Source: ELB16-189 sp018266435
GTDB lineage: Bacteria > Bacteroidota > Bacteroidia > Cytophagales > Cyclobacteriaceae
Assembly: GCA_030123525.1 (NCBI GenBank)
Contig: CP126125.1
Location: forward strand, 310,001 to 374,000
Direction of reading: 5' to 3'
DNA length: 64,000 nucleotides
Shown here: positions 15,455 through 24,867 of the stretch, in pieces
Layout of the letters: the number at the start of each line of letters is the position of its first letter
Position numbering within the stretch: the stretch's first letter is position 1
The notes under the pieces: generated by a model
The model's input: the letters and a program-made list of their open reading frames with translations, nothing else
Told to the model about the DNA's origin: nothing
Databases searched by the model: none
Translations under genes and position numbers: made by a program

Positions 15455-16876
15455 ATGATCTCCCGCAGAAAATTTATCACACAGGCTGCCACAGCCGCCA
15501 CCGCTTTCACCATCCTTCCCCGCTTTGTGTTGGGAGGCAACGGATTCACCCCACCCAGCGACACACTCTATGTTGCCGGCATCGGTGCGGGCGGCAAAGG
15601 CACCAGCGACCTTACCGGTTTTGCGGCTAACCCCAAAGCCAAAATTGCTTTTTTGTGTGATGTAGACGACCGCCAGGCCACAGAGTCAGTAAAGAATTTC
15701 CCACAAGCCAAGTACTACAAAGACTTCCGCGAGATGCTCGACAAGGAAGAAAAAAACATTGATGCTGTTTCCGTCTCTACCCCTGATCATACACACGCAG
15801 TCATTGCCATGGCGGCCATGAGCCGCAAAAAACATGTCTATGTACAAAAACCATTGACCCATGATATCTATGAAGCACGCATGCTTACCGAGGCAGCCAA
15901 AAAATATGAAGTAGTAACACAAATGGGAAACCAGTATGCTTCTGCCGATTTCGTTAGAACCGCAAAAGAATATGTAGATGCCGGGCTTATCGGCAAAGTA
16001 ACGCGCGTAGAAACCTGGACCAACCGGCCCGTGTGGCCGCAGGGCATACCCAAGCCAACAGGAAAATATGATGTGCCTAAAGAACTCGATTGGGAGTTAT
16101 GGCTTGGCCCCACACCATATATTGACTACAACCCCGCTTATGTTCCTTTTAACTGGCGCGGGTGGTGGCAATTTGGCACCGGTGCGCTAGGCGACATGGC
16201 CTGCCACATCATGGATGCCGCATTCCGTATTTTGCCAATTGACTACCCGAGCGAAGTAGAGTGCAGCACCACCACGGCTTGGGAAGATTTTTTTAAAGTA
16301 GCTAATTATGCCGATGCATGCCCATCTTCTTCCATCATTCACTTGAAGTTTCCACGCAAAGATGGAAAAGGCGAAATCAAATTTACTTGGATGGACGGAG
16401 GATTGTTGCCCGAGCGACCCGAAGAACTCTTGCCCGATGAGCAACTGGGCGACTCGGCCGGAGGCTATATTTTTCACGGCACGAAAGGAAAACTGATGGG
16501 CGACTATAACATGCCTCCTACCTTGTTGCCCACCAAACGAATGAAGGAAGTGAGGTTGCCGAAACCAACCATTCCTCGCATTACTGGCGGTGAAAAAGGA
16601 CACTACACTGAGTGGGTAGATGCCTGTCTGGCCGGGTATGGTAAAAAACAATTGAGCTCTCCTTTTGAATATGCCGGACCAATGACCGAGGCCGTGCTCA
16701 TGGGCAACCTGGCCGTACGCAGTTACCAGTTTCAAAAACAAAACGAAAACGGCCGTGGGTTTTCATATCCAGGAAGAAAAAAATTATTGTGGGATGCCAA
16801 GAACATGAAGATTACCAACTTTGATGAAGCCAATGCCTTTGTAAAAAGAGAATACAGGCAAGGATGGAGTTTGTAA
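15455..16876 (+). CDS. Tat-exported Gfo/Idh/MocA family oxidoreductase (copy 2)
   Basis: 473 residues, a close paralogue of the protein at 3524-4942: the Tat signal MISRRKFITQAATAATAF is identical, as are long blocks such as NRPVWPQG, LGDMACHIMD and KNMKITNFDEAN. The Rossmann motif is GIGAGGKGTSDL and the lysine motif QKPLTHD. Differences include a shorter insertion near residue 60 and a longer C-terminal QKQNENGRGF stretch. It stands alone, without the GMC and subunit 3 genes. Same orientation as copy 1, about 10.5 kb away, with the accessory genes between them. Probably acts on a related sugar derivative in the periplasm. Confidence 0.92.
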   Translation: MISRRKFITQAATAATAFTILPRFVLGGNGFTPPSDTLYVAGIGAGGKGTSDLTGFAANPKAKIAFLCDVDDRQATESVKNFPQAKYYKDFREMLDKEEKNIDAVSVSTPDHTHAVIAMAAMSRKKHVYVQKPLTHDIYEARMLTEAAKKYEVVTQMGNQYASADFVRTAKEYVDAGLIGKVTRVETWTNRPVWPQGIPKPTGKYDVPKELDWELWLGPTPYIDYNPAYVPFNWRGWWQFGTGALGDMACHIMDAAFRILPIDYPSEVECSTTTAWEDFFKVANYADACPSSSIIHLKFPRKDGKGEIKFTWMDGGLLPERPEELLPDEQLGDSAGGYIFHGTKGKLMGDYNMPPTLLPTKRMKEVRLPKPTIPRITGGEKGHYTEWVDACLAGYGKKQLSSPFEYAGPMTEAVLMGNLAVRSYQFQKQNENGRGFSYPGRKKLLWDAKNMKITNFDEANAFVKREYRQGWSL

Positions 16877-17380
16877 GACTGGATGACTATAGCATGGTCA
16901 TAGTATCTGAACTAAAAAATTATCTGCTGTAGTTTTGCCCTTGCTACAAATTATGTTTTATCAAGCTGGCCCGGAATACTCTGGAAAATTTTAACCAACA
17001 AAAACACTAGAAACATATCTATCAAACCAAATCACCTTTAGAAGTAAGCCGATCAACCTACACCGGTTACTTCACTTAGCTTAATTAATACGTTTAGCTT
17101 GCTGGCAACTGCCAGGATCTTTGACATTGGTGAACGCAATCGTTTATAGCTCATCGCTTACTGAATTTGGGATATCAGAATATTGCTGTACTTGGTATTT
17201 CTCACCGGACACAGGTCTGAAAAAAATACATCACAGGTGACTACTGCTCTACATTTGGTACAATGCAGGATTGAATATTCCGCAGTTTAAAAAATTGATA
17301 CGCCACTGAAATAATTAATACTATCACCTTTCATTATCCGGTTATATGGGCCAAGTATTCATTTGCCTCCTGGATAGACA
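16877..17380. other. Gene-free stretch, nothing recognised
   Basis: 504 bases between the second Gfo/Idh/MocA gene and the LysE-like gene. I see no credible frame on either strand, no tRNA-like or CRISPR-like structure, and no clear terminator; a weak ACTAT/ATAGT palindrome lies at about 16886-16907. Confidence 0.5.
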
Positions 17381-18022
17381 TCAGAGTTTGTAGAAAGTCT
17401 TGATGTGATTTTTGTAAAGTAACATCAAAGCAGAAACCAATAAAATTATTCCTACAACCCAATTAAGTCCTGTTTGTTGACTCCTGAATAGCCTGACTAC
17501 ATAACTCCCGGCAATGCCATAAAGAAAAAAAGCTGCGGCTGTGCCTATACCAATTGCGCATATAAAATAATTGTATGCAGAAGGCTTATCATTTAATAAT
17601 CTGTTCGATTTCAATAGGACAATCCAACTCATCCAAAAAGGTAAGTGCAATGGATTCATAACGCTAAGCAATAACCCTGATAAAACGGGATTACCGGCCG
17701 ATAAAGGTAAATCAGAGTGAAACGGTTCGCTCTGGTAAGCAGCAGCCAGTGTGTTAAACGACAACATCAACAATAAAAAACTGGTGAGTAAACTGAAAAA
17801 ACGCAAATAACGCTTCAGCTTTTCAAATTGTTTGATTGCCGTTAGCGCGATACGAACGAACGCCATTTCTACAAAAATGGCTGCGACAGAAAAACCAAAT
17901 GCTGAAGCAAGATCATCATGAGACGTAAAATTGGCAACACTTATATTGAGAATACCCAAGGGTAATGAACCTAAAAAGCTTATGGCCATCGTAGTAAAAA
18001 AAAGCTTTGCGTTGGGCTTCAT
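17381..18022 (-). CDS. LysE-like membrane transporter
   Basis: 213 residues from the ATG at 18022, which overlaps the stop of the ATP-grasp gene as ATGA (18019-18022); the frame extends further up but inside that gene. About six hydrophobic helices; the opening FFTTMAISFLGSLPLGILNISV has the conserved proline-glycine of LysE/RhtB exporters, and LLLSVMNPLHLPFWMSWIVLL matches the family's NP...W half-repeat. LysE proteins export amino acids or small peptides across the inner membrane. As the last gene of a five-gene overlapped operon after an ATP-grasp ligase, export of that enzyme's product is an attractive inference. Confidence 0.75.
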   Translation of the reverse strand: MKPNAKLFFTTMAISFLGSLPLGILNISVANFTSHDDLASAFGFSVAAIFVEMAFVRIALTAIKQFEKLKRYLRFFSLLTSFLLLMLSFNTLAAAYQSEPFHSDLPLSAGNPVLSGLLLSVMNPLHLPFWMSWIVLLKSNRLLNDKPSAYNYFICAIGIGTAAAFFLYGIAGSYVVRLFRSQQTGLNWVVGIILLVSALMLLYKNHIKTFYKL

Positions 18023-19092
18023 ACCTGTGTCATTAATGCTAAATGTAGCTCGTGTGCTTTTTTCATTTCCATTCCTTGTGTAAAGGACATTAACGGTATA
18101 CTTAACTGCTGCGAATTGATCAGGCTTATTTGATAAAGTAGTTTCCAATGTTTGCATATTTCAGCCCAGCCATAGAACAGCGAATGTGACGGGTCATAAA
18201 TGTGTGTAGGCTCGCTTCCTGCCCCGTTGAGTTCGATGATGGAAAAATGTTTTCCGTTTTCCAGATCTTCCCAGCTTTTAAATTTGATGTCTAATCTTCC
18301 AAAGTAGAATCCCGGTATCCGTTTACAAATTTGATCTATGCTGTTGCTGAGCTTATTATTGATTCTGAAACTTTCGTCAACAAATTTTGCTCCTCTACAA
18401 TGATTGCCGTACGGCACAAGCGTTTGCGTTTTCCCCTCAGGCAATACCGTTTCGAGGTAATCTCCGTATATGGATTTTAATGTTGGTATTTGTAACACCG
18501 ATCGGTCGTTTCGTTGAAGCAACTCTTCTATATTCGACTGGCCATTACCCGTTACGGCTAAAAGATCTTTCGTTACAATGCCTGAAATGTGACCTTGATT
18601 TTCTCCGGGAATCCGGTAATAAAAAATACCTGCTTCATAGTCGTAATCAATAAATTCTTGTAACAAAAAATCAACTTTACTTTGCCGGCTGTACAACTTC
18701 AAATCATCGAGTGAATGAATCAGTTTTACTTGCACGCCACGTTCGCCAATATCAGGTTTGGCAATTAATGGAAAAGTAAAATTTTGTTTTTGCAACTGTA
18801 ATTCAATTTCATGGAGTGTTGCATTTGCTGAGCAGAAAACAGTTTGGGGATAAAATTGCTGGGGAATTAATTTGTAAATGTTGCTCTTACGTTCTTGTAT
18901 GAACCCAGCGTATTGAATGCTCGGATTAGCAGCACTGAAGAAGAAAAATGACCGCGCCTTGATGCTGAGCCAACACCAATAGGGAAGCAACGGAAAATAC
19001 GTGATTTTCATTGGCCAATATTCCCAATGCAGCAACCGGATAAAAAAGCGTCTGAGCTTCCAACGAACAGCGTCAAGCATATACGTGTTCAT
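18019..19092 (-). CDS. ATP-grasp (D-Ala-D-Ala ligase-like) protein
   Basis: 357 residues of the ATP-grasp superfamily. The nucleotide-binding lysine strand is FPLIAKPDIGERGVQVK, the hinge region DFLLQEFIDYDYEAGIFYYR, and the metal/phosphate site FGRLDIKFKS ... IIELNGAGSEPTHIYDP, close to the C-terminal motif of D-alanine-D-alanine ligase-like enzymes. An N-terminal hydrophobic part (residues about 20-55) is unusual and could associate with the membrane. It is not a standard Ddl (too little N-terminal similarity). The reaction is presumably ATP-dependent carboxylate-amine ligation; substrates unknown. It overlaps the DinB gene by 20 bases and the LysE gene by four. Confidence 0.78.
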   Translation of the reverse strand: MNTYMLDAVRWKLRRFFIRLLHWEYWPMKITYFPLLPYWCWLSIKARSFFFFSAANPSIQYAGFIQERKSNIYKLIPQQFYPQTVFCSANATLHEIELQLQKQNFTFPLIAKPDIGERGVQVKLIHSLDDLKLYSRQSKVDFLLQEFIDYDYEAGIFYYRIPGENQGHISGIVTKDLLAVTGNGQSNIEELLQRNDRSVLQIPTLKSIYGDYLETVLPEGKTQTLVPYGNHCRGAKFVDESFRINNKLSNSIDQICKRIPGFYFGRLDIKFKSWEDLENGKHFSIIELNGAGSEPTHIYDPSHSLFYGWAEICKHWKLLYQISLINSQQLSIPLMSFTQGMEMKKAHELHLALMTQV

Positions 19093-19594
19093 TACTATGA
19101 GAAGATACTGACCTGTGTTTTATTGTAGCCACCGCTACACCAAAATTATCAGGTAAAACAATGGATGAAATAACGGGCACACCTATGCGAATAAGCGCCA
19201 TGTGATGAATGGTGTGCTCAAGATTGTACACCAGTTCACGTTCAAAATTAGTTGGTATGGCGTAAGAAGATTTATTATTCAAATTAAAATCAGCAATAAG
19301 CATCAATGCTTTGTTTTCTTTTTTTAAATTTTCTATTATCAATTGTAACTGTGATAATGCACAATTTTTATCCGTTTCAATTTTTATATCCCGTTTTCTG
19401 GCATCATAATTTACGCGGCCTGTTTTGTACCCATGATTAAGTTCAATAAAAAATTCAATAATGTGGCGTGTGTGTTGCCCAATGGTAGCGTGTGACAACA
19501 CAGGTATTTGCTCACAATATTGCTCATTGGTTACAGCAAGCAGCAATTGTTTCAATTGGTTGATAATTGTAGTCAGCAGATGGGTAAGTTCCAT
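19073..19594 (-). CDS. DinB-like four-helix-bundle protein
   Basis: About 173 residues from the ATG at 19594, chosen because the preceding DoxX gene stops at 19597. DinB fold with the metal-binding histidines in SHATIGQHTRHIIEFF (first helix pair) and LEHTIHHMALIRIG (later helix). Closely resembles Bacteroidota DinB proteins without known function; relatives include thiol transferases that use bacillithiol or mycothiol. It starts two bases after DoxX and overlaps the next gene by 20 bases. The position between a DoxX protein and an ATP-grasp enzyme suggests a shared pathway, not proven. Confidence 0.78.
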   Translation of the reverse strand: MELTHLLTTIINQLKQLLLAVTNEQYCEQIPVLSHATIGQHTRHIIEFFIELNHGYKTGRVNYDARKRDIKIETDKNCALSQLQLIIENLKKENKALMLIADFNLNNKSSYAIPTNFERELVYNLEHTIHHMALIRIGVPVISSIVLPDNFGVAVATIKHRSVSSHSNEHVYA

Positions 19595-19596
19595 AT

Positions 19597-20007
19597 TCAA
19601 AATAATTTTTTCTTGAGTTTCATTATGATAAAAAATAGTTTTGCCTTGTCCATAAAAACGAGAACCGAACAACAAAATAATACGGTACAGGCATAAGCAA
19701 ACAATAAACCTGAGTCATTTTGCACAACAAGGCCTAGTTTAGTCAGGTGAAAAAAAATTGCACCGCTCATCAGGCCAATTGCTAAACCTGCACCGAACAC
19801 GGTAGCCCCTGGTATTATCAGTAAAACGGAAGCTACCAACTCCATCGCACCAATACCAACTCTTCCCCATGGTTCCATTCCCAAAGTTGAAAAAATATAA
19901 ACCGATTCGGGTGCTGCGGTAAATTTATAAAACAATGTTTGTAACAGAATAGCTGCTGCTGCTATTCTAAAAATCCAACCGATCAAATTTTTTTGCTTTG
20001 TAGTCAT
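19597..20007 (-). CDS. DoxX-like membrane protein
   Basis: About 136 residues from ATG 20007, which overlaps the YHS gene's TGA (ATGA, 20004-20007). Four hydrophobic helices; the N-terminal FRIAAAAILLQTLFYKFTAAPESVYIF is the DoxX signature, and GAMELVASVLLIIP follows. DoxX-family proteins are small inner-membrane proteins linked to thiosulfate:quinone oxidoreduction or to redox and stress complexes; most have no assigned activity. The C-terminus is basic (KLKKKLF). Part of the YHS-DoxX-DinB-ATP-grasp-LysE operon. Confidence 0.8.
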   Translation of the reverse strand: MTTKQKNLIGWIFRIAAAAILLQTLFYKFTAAPESVYIFSTLGMEPWGRVGIGAMELVASVLLIIPGATVFGAGLAIGLMSGAIFFHLTKLGLVVQNDSGLLFAYACTVLFCCSVLVFMDKAKLFFIIMKLKKKLF

Positions 20008-20480
20008 GGCTTGTGGTGAATAAATATTTCCCAATTCTTATCAGCTGTTGTTTTTAACGGCACTTCATTTTTATTCCACTCTTTTAAAGTGTTAGTAAAA
20101 AATTTGTTATAAAACAGGTATAGTTTGCCATCGGTTATTTTAAAAGTTTCAGGATCAATTTCTATTTTGTTTCCATTTGATCCCATGGCATAAGCACACC
20201 ATCCTCCGTATTGCGGTTCGTACTTTGATGGGTTCGTTAAAAAAGTGTTTTTATTTTTCTCTGATGTAAATCGGTATATGACACCCTCAACTAGGATTGA
20301 GATTTCAGGTTTGCCCTTAGCCGCTTTATTGTTTACAAAGTACACAACCGGATCATACCCTTGAAGAGCAAGCCCCGACTCTTCAATATTAAATTGTTTT
20401 TTTCGAACCTCTACCGACTGTGCCATCAGACCGGTTGCACACACCATCAATGTTATGAGAAAACAAATTTTACTATTCAT
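20004..20480 (-). CDS. Secreted YHS-domain protein
   Basis: About 158 residues from the ATG at 20480, which gives a signal peptide (MNSKICFLITLMVCATGLMAQ). The mature part holds a YHS domain: LALQGYDPVVYFVNNKAAKG, IYRFTSEKNKNTFLTNPSKYEPQYGG in pieces, and WCAYAMGSNG. YHS domains bind metals such as copper in transport proteins; stand-alone secreted versions are common in Bacteroidota and Proteobacteria with unknown roles. First gene of the five-gene operon; a Crp/Fnr regulator is divergent 112 bases away. Confidence 0.85.
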   Translation of the reverse strand: MNSKICFLITLMVCATGLMAQSVEVRKKQFNIEESGLALQGYDPVVYFVNNKAAKGKPEISILVEGVIYRFTSEKNKNTFLTNPSKYEPQYGGWCAYAMGSNGNKIEIDPETFKITDGKLYLFYNKFFTNTLKEWNKNEVPLKTTADKNWEIFIHHKP

Positions 20481-20591
20481 AAATGTTTTGGTAATAACGT
20501 TCGCGCTAAATAACGAGGTTTGCATTTATCTAAATGTAATGCAGCCGACATTTGCTTTATATTTATTTATAAATGCTCTAATTTTAGGGCC

Positions 20592-21272
20592 ATGAACCCA
20601 TCCGCAATATGGTATTTTGAGTGTGTTGATTTATACAACATTCTTTGCCCACACAAAGTGAAGAAGATGAACCAAACACATACACATGTTTTTAAAAAAT
20701 ATAAAAAGGGTCAAAACATCTACTCTTTAAAAGATCACTCTACACATATTTATTTGATATCAGAAGGTCAAGTGCGAATTGGTCATTACTTAGCCGGTGG
20801 GCAAGAAGTAACCAACGCCATATTAGTGCGGGGTGAAATATTCGGTGAATTGGCGCTTGCCGGAGAAGAAAAAAGAAATGATTTTGCCCTTGCCGAACAA
20901 GACACGGTTGCATGCACGTTGAGCATTCACGAACTGCAGCAATTAATGTATAAGGACCGTGAATTAAATTTCAAAATCATTAAATTAATTGGTTTGAGAT
21001 TAATGAAAGTTGAACGGAAATTAGAATCGCTTGTATTCAAAGACGCACGAACAAGAATTGTAGAGTTTCTCAAAGATGCTGCCGCATGGAAGGGTCTGAA
21101 AGCCGGCTACGAAACCATCATCTATACAAAATTCACACATAAAGATATTGCCACACTCACCGGTACATCAAGGCAAACTGTTACTACGGTGCTCAATGAT
21201 TTACAAGAAAAGAAATTTTTAAACTTTGATCGGAGAAGAATCCTTATTTACGATTTGGAAAACCTTAAGTAA
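20592..21272 (+). CDS. Crp/Fnr family transcriptional regulator
   Basis: About 226 residues from the ATG at 20592; the frame is open from 20520 but the upstream part lies in the divergent promoter region. Cyclic-nucleotide-type beta roll: IYLISEGQVRIGHYLAGGQE and VRGEIFGELALAGEEKRND, a dimerisation helix (LNFKIIKLIGLRLMKVERKL), then the winged helix with THKDIATLTGTSRQTVTTVL. No cysteine cluster of the Fnr [4Fe-4S] type is apparent. It is divergent from the YHS operon and is its probable regulator. The effector is unknown. Confidence 0.88.
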   Translation: MNPSAIWYFECVDLYNILCPHKVKKMNQTHTHVFKKYKKGQNIYSLKDHSTHIYLISEGQVRIGHYLAGGQEVTNAILVRGEIFGELALAGEEKRNDFALAEQDTVACTLSIHELQQLMYKDRELNFKIIKLIGLRLMKVERKLESLVFKDARTRIVEFLKDAAAWKGLKAGYETIIYTKFTHKDIATLTGTSRQTVTTVLNDLQEKKFLNFDRRRILIYDLENLK

Positions 21273-21327
21273 GCAATACAAACAAGCGTTTAACTAGTTG
21301 TATTTAGCCTGGCATTAACTCAGAAAG

Positions 21328-22866
21328 CTATCGGGCTAATTTATAAACTTGTACTCCATAAGGAGGCATGGCAAGAGATAGGCTTTCGTTATTTATCAGT
21401 TTTAGATTTTCGTTACTCAATAAGCTTTTTGCAGTCTTAAATTTTTCATTCCCTGAGCTAATGATAGTCTGTTGTGGTTTATCTGACAAGTTTACTACAA
21501 CCAAACATTTTTCAGTATGGGTGTACCTCAAAAAAGAAAATATTTTGTTGTTATCATTTTCTACGTCTTGATATTTTCCCTGTGCCAATGCCGGGTATGA
21601 CTTCTTCAACTGAATCATTTTTTTATAATAGTTGAACAATGACTGCGGGTCGTTCCGTTGTTCTTCTACCGAAATTCCATCAAATGGCTTAACATGGGTA
21701 CTGTCCCACCATGGCCCGGTGCCTTTGTACCAAAAAGTCATGCCTTTACCCGTTGCATTGGCAGTCCATTCAAAAGCTTCGCGAATAGGAATATCGTTCC
21801 CATCGGTCTTGCCTTTTAGCTGTTTGCCCGTCATGCCTATCTCCTGACCGTAATAAATCAAGGGAATTCCGCCCAGCAATAAATTAAGTGTAGCCGCAAT
21901 TTTTAATTTTCCCTGATTCATGCCAGAAACGGATGCCAATCTGCGGGTGTCATGATTTTCAATAAATACAATTTGTTCTTTGCCTTCATAGTTTTTAGTG
22001 AGTGTGCTATCGGCTGCTTTGATGAGTTCTTTCTTATCCATTTTTTCAATGGCCCAGCTTAAGTAGAATGCAAATACCCGGTCTACGGCTGCTTCGCGAA
22101 AATATTCCCGGCCAAGTGAAAACCAGTTGGCCTGCTCGGCAATAATCTTAATGCTGGGGTTTGTTTTTTTTAGGCTGGTAAGCACTGGTGTCCAGAAATT
22201 TTTAAAGAGGTGTGGTAATTTTTTGAAATTATCCAGGTCATCCATCATGTGGTCGAGCCGAAACCCATCTACGCCATCATCAAATCTTCCGTCTTTGTTG
22301 GGGTCAACCCAAAAATTTAAAACATCAAATGTATATTTTCTTACAGCCGGATTATTCATATTCACCACGGCAATTTTTTGCTTCAGGTTGTTATAGGTAG
22401 TAAACTCAGGTATGTTATAAAAAAAGAATGGCTTTAGATTTAGGCTGTCCTCGTAATACACATAGTTTGAATAAGGCGAGTGAGGATGCCCGTATGAGCT
22501 TTTATACCATGCGTGTTCATGGGTAACGTATTGCATTTCCACATCTTGGTAAATTTTCATGTTACGCCTGTGTACTTCTTTTACCAAGCTCAGGTATTCG
22601 TCCAACGTTCCGTATTTGGAGTCAATTTTTTCAAAATCTGTGGCAAAGTAATTATGATAGAATTCTGATTGGTATAGTGGAGTCAGCAGGATTGAAGTCA
22701 CCCCCAAATCTTGCAGGTAGTCAAGCTTTTGTTGCATGCCTTTCAAATCTCCGTGTCCATCACCATTACTATCAAAAAAGCTGCGTTGAAATACATGATA
22801 AATCACTTCCTGTGCTTGCGTCTGAAAACCAAAAAATAACAAGACTGAAACAATGAAGTTTTTCAT
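21328..22866 (-). CDS. Secreted GH13 alpha-amylase family enzyme
   Basis: 512 residues with a signal peptide (MKNFIVSVLLFFGFQTQAQ). GH13 barrel with all conserved regions: ILLTPLYQSEFYHNYFATDF, the nucleophile in GFRLDHM (Asp205), the acid/base in IIAEQANWF, and the transition-state Asp in IENHDTRR. Followed by a C-terminal beta domain. It hydrolyses or transfers alpha-glucosidic bonds in the periplasm or outside; the subfamily cannot be set by eye. It starts 41 bases after the GH127 gene and is the last of the locus that begins with the PhyH gene at 26537. Confidence 0.9.
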   Translation of the reverse strand: MKNFIVSVLLFFGFQTQAQEVIYHVFQRSFFDSNGDGHGDLKGMQQKLDYLQDLGVTSILLTPLYQSEFYHNYFATDFEKIDSKYGTLDEYLSLVKEVHRRNMKIYQDVEMQYVTHEHAWYKSSYGHPHSPYSNYVYYEDSLNLKPFFFYNIPEFTTYNNLKQKIAVVNMNNPAVRKYTFDVLNFWVDPNKDGRFDDGVDGFRLDHMMDDLDNFKKLPHLFKNFWTPVLTSLKKTNPSIKIIAEQANWFSLGREYFREAAVDRVFAFYLSWAIEKMDKKELIKAADSTLTKNYEGKEQIVFIENHDTRRLASVSGMNQGKLKIAATLNLLLGGIPLIYYGQEIGMTGKQLKGKTDGNDIPIREAFEWTANATGKGMTFWYKGTGPWWDSTHVKPFDGISVEEQRNDPQSLFNYYKKMIQLKKSYPALAQGKYQDVENDNNKIFSFLRYTHTEKCLVVVNLSDKPQQTIISSGNEKFKTAKSLLSNENLKLINNESLSLAMPPYGVQVYKLAR

Positions 22867-22907
22867 ACTTATTTATGATTATGTGGCCAAAGAATTGTGC
22901 TTGCGCT

Positions 22908-24863
22908 TTAGTGAGGTGGGTCTTTAAAAGTTACTTGTCGTAAAATAGTGTTTCCCATCGGAACTAATTCAACCGTTTCTTTTTGATGTGTACTGTCGTT
23001 TAACAGAATTGTTTTAAAAATCAGGGGATTATTTTGCACGGCTACAACGGGGTAACCTGCGTACCAATAAGTCTTCAAGTGTTTGGGTGAGTATTTAAAA
23101 TTATAAAACCCTGGAATTGCAAATGTTTTTGTTTTTTCTTCCCGAGCAGCCAAAGGCGAAGCCAGTACCAGTGCTCCGTAGGTAAAATAATTTTCATGGT
23201 TAATGTCTTTTCTTTCTACAATTTCAGGAATAAAATTGATTTTTACCGATTGTGATCCTTTCCAGTTTTTACGGATAACTACATATCCATCTTCTTCGAT
23301 GTACTCCGTATCTACAGAAAATTTTGTTACCCAACCGGGTTTACGGATTTTTAAATCAAATTCTGAATCGGCCGAAACCACAAACTCAATTGTGTTTTCA
23401 AACGGGTAATTGGTTTTTTCGGTAATGGTTACCCGGTGGCTGTTCACGGTTGTGGTCACTACGCATGGGCCAAGCAGCGAAGCAACCAATGATTGATTGT
23501 GCTTCATCCACATGTGCTGAACATAGTAAGGTGCAATGCGTCCCGCATTGGGTACGCAGCATACCGCTGCTTCCTGATGCACCGGTGAATACGTATAGCG
23601 GGTTTGCTTTTTATTGGAGTTGTCGCCATTCAGCCCGCCTGTCATATAATAGGAGTTGTCGCTTTTTAGGTAAGCGATGCAACTTTCTGAAGGGTGTCGC
23701 GCTCCTTGAGCGGCATTAAAAAAAATTGTTTCTGCTTGATCGGCAAAAGCGTTGTTGCCTGTCTTCAGCAGCAACTCAAGGTAGCTGTGCATCAATTCCT
23801 GCAATGAACAATATTCATATCCTCGCTTTGTGGCATCGGCTTTTTTTCCTCCAATCCATTCATCGCCCACACCTGCGCCTGATGCCGTTGTCTCATCATT
23901 AATTTTATTCAAAAATTTATCCAAGGCTATTTTTAATTGTGGATTGCCGGATGCGTAGTAAGCTGCGGCTACACTACGCAAGTGCTCGTACACATGCACG
24001 CCATGTGAACTTAACAAGAGCGTATCATTCATCAGTTTTTTGTACTGCGCACTTTCGTTCAGCTCTTGTTCTGAAAAGTCTTGATACAAAAACAAGCAAT
24101 ATTCCCGATAGGTTTCTTTTCCTGTGATTCGAAAAAGATTTTCAAAAACATCGGTAATCATGAGCCCGTGTGAAGTGCCGCCCACATTGGGTTGTTTTGA
24201 ATAAAACGGATGTGAGTGAAATGCCGGATAATTATCTATCACATTTTGGGCCGCCCGCTCAATGGCGGATAAAATTTTTTGATCTTTTGTTTGTTCGTAC
24301 CAGGCAAGCAACCCCCGCAGTAACGTGGCTTTTGCCCAAAGCTCTCCGTTTTCATTATCAAAACGATAACGTAAGTCTTTGTCATAAATACCCAGGTAGC
24401 CGTCTTTATCTTGCGTGGACAAAATGTAATCTACGTACTTCTGCAAGTTACTCAGGTGTTGTTTGTCGTTCAATAAAATAGCACTGCGCAGGTAGCCGTC
24501 ACGCCAGTTACTTTGTGTTTCACTGTTCCACCATAAAAACTGCACCTGCCAGTCTCCGGCATCGCCCAACGCCCCCACCTCTTTATTTTTTACTTTTTTC
24601 GTCAAGCGGCTTTCTCCGTAAATTTTATCATCCCTGATGAGTTGAGGAACGAGCGTATCCAGCCTGCCTACAAAGCCATCCAGGTTTTTACGAATTTGTT
24701 CGTTGATCCATCCCTGGGGTTTTACTTCGGTTAAGGGCAGAGGTTGGTACTTCTCTTCTATGGCCTCGATCTTATTAAATGGAGAGTTCGTTTTAACAGA
24801 ATTCCGGTTTGTGCAGCCTGTTACAGCCAGGATTGTTAATACTAAAAAAAAAGACTTTTTCAT
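22908..24863 (-). CDS. GH127-like (DUF1680) glycoside hydrolase lipoprotein
   Basis: About 651 residues from the ATG at 24863; the TTG 18 bases earlier is less likely. A lipoprotein signal (VLTILAVTGC) anchors it. The DUF1680/GH127 alpha-barrel is evident: YHSHPFYSKQPNVGGTSHGLM-type blocks, HPSESCIAYLKSD, and EAAVCCVPNAGR with the zinc-thiolate cysteines of beta-L-arabinofuranosidases. GH127 enzymes release L-arabinofuranose or related sugars from plant glycans and glycoproteins. The neighbours (GH13, isomerase, PhyH, AraC) point to a saccharide-use locus. It starts only a few bases after the isomerase stop. Confidence 0.87.
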   Translation of the reverse strand: MKKSFFLVLTILAVTGCTNRNSVKTNSPFNKIEAIEEKYQPLPLTEVKPQGWINEQIRKNLDGFVGRLDTLVPQLIRDDKIYGESRLTKKVKNKEVGALGDAGDWQVQFLWWNSETQSNWRDGYLRSAILLNDKQHLSNLQKYVDYILSTQDKDGYLGIYDKDLRYRFDNENGELWAKATLLRGLLAWYEQTKDQKILSAIERAAQNVIDNYPAFHSHPFYSKQPNVGGTSHGLMITDVFENLFRITGKETYREYCLFLYQDFSEQELNESAQYKKLMNDTLLLSSHGVHVYEHLRSVAAAYYASGNPQLKIALDKFLNKINDETTASGAGVGDEWIGGKKADATKRGYEYCSLQELMHSYLELLLKTGNNAFADQAETIFFNAAQGARHPSESCIAYLKSDNSYYMTGGLNGDNSNKKQTRYTYSPVHQEAAVCCVPNAGRIAPYYVQHMWMKHNQSLVASLLGPCVVTTTVNSHRVTITEKTNYPFENTIEFVVSADSEFDLKIRKPGWVTKFSVDTEYIEEDGYVVIRKNWKGSQSVKINFIPEIVERKDINHENYFTYGALVLASPLAAREEKTKTFAIPGFYNFKYSPKHLKTYWYAGYPVVAVQNNPLIFKTILLNDSTHQKETVELVPMGNTILRQVTFKDPPH

Positions 24864-24867
24864 TTTA

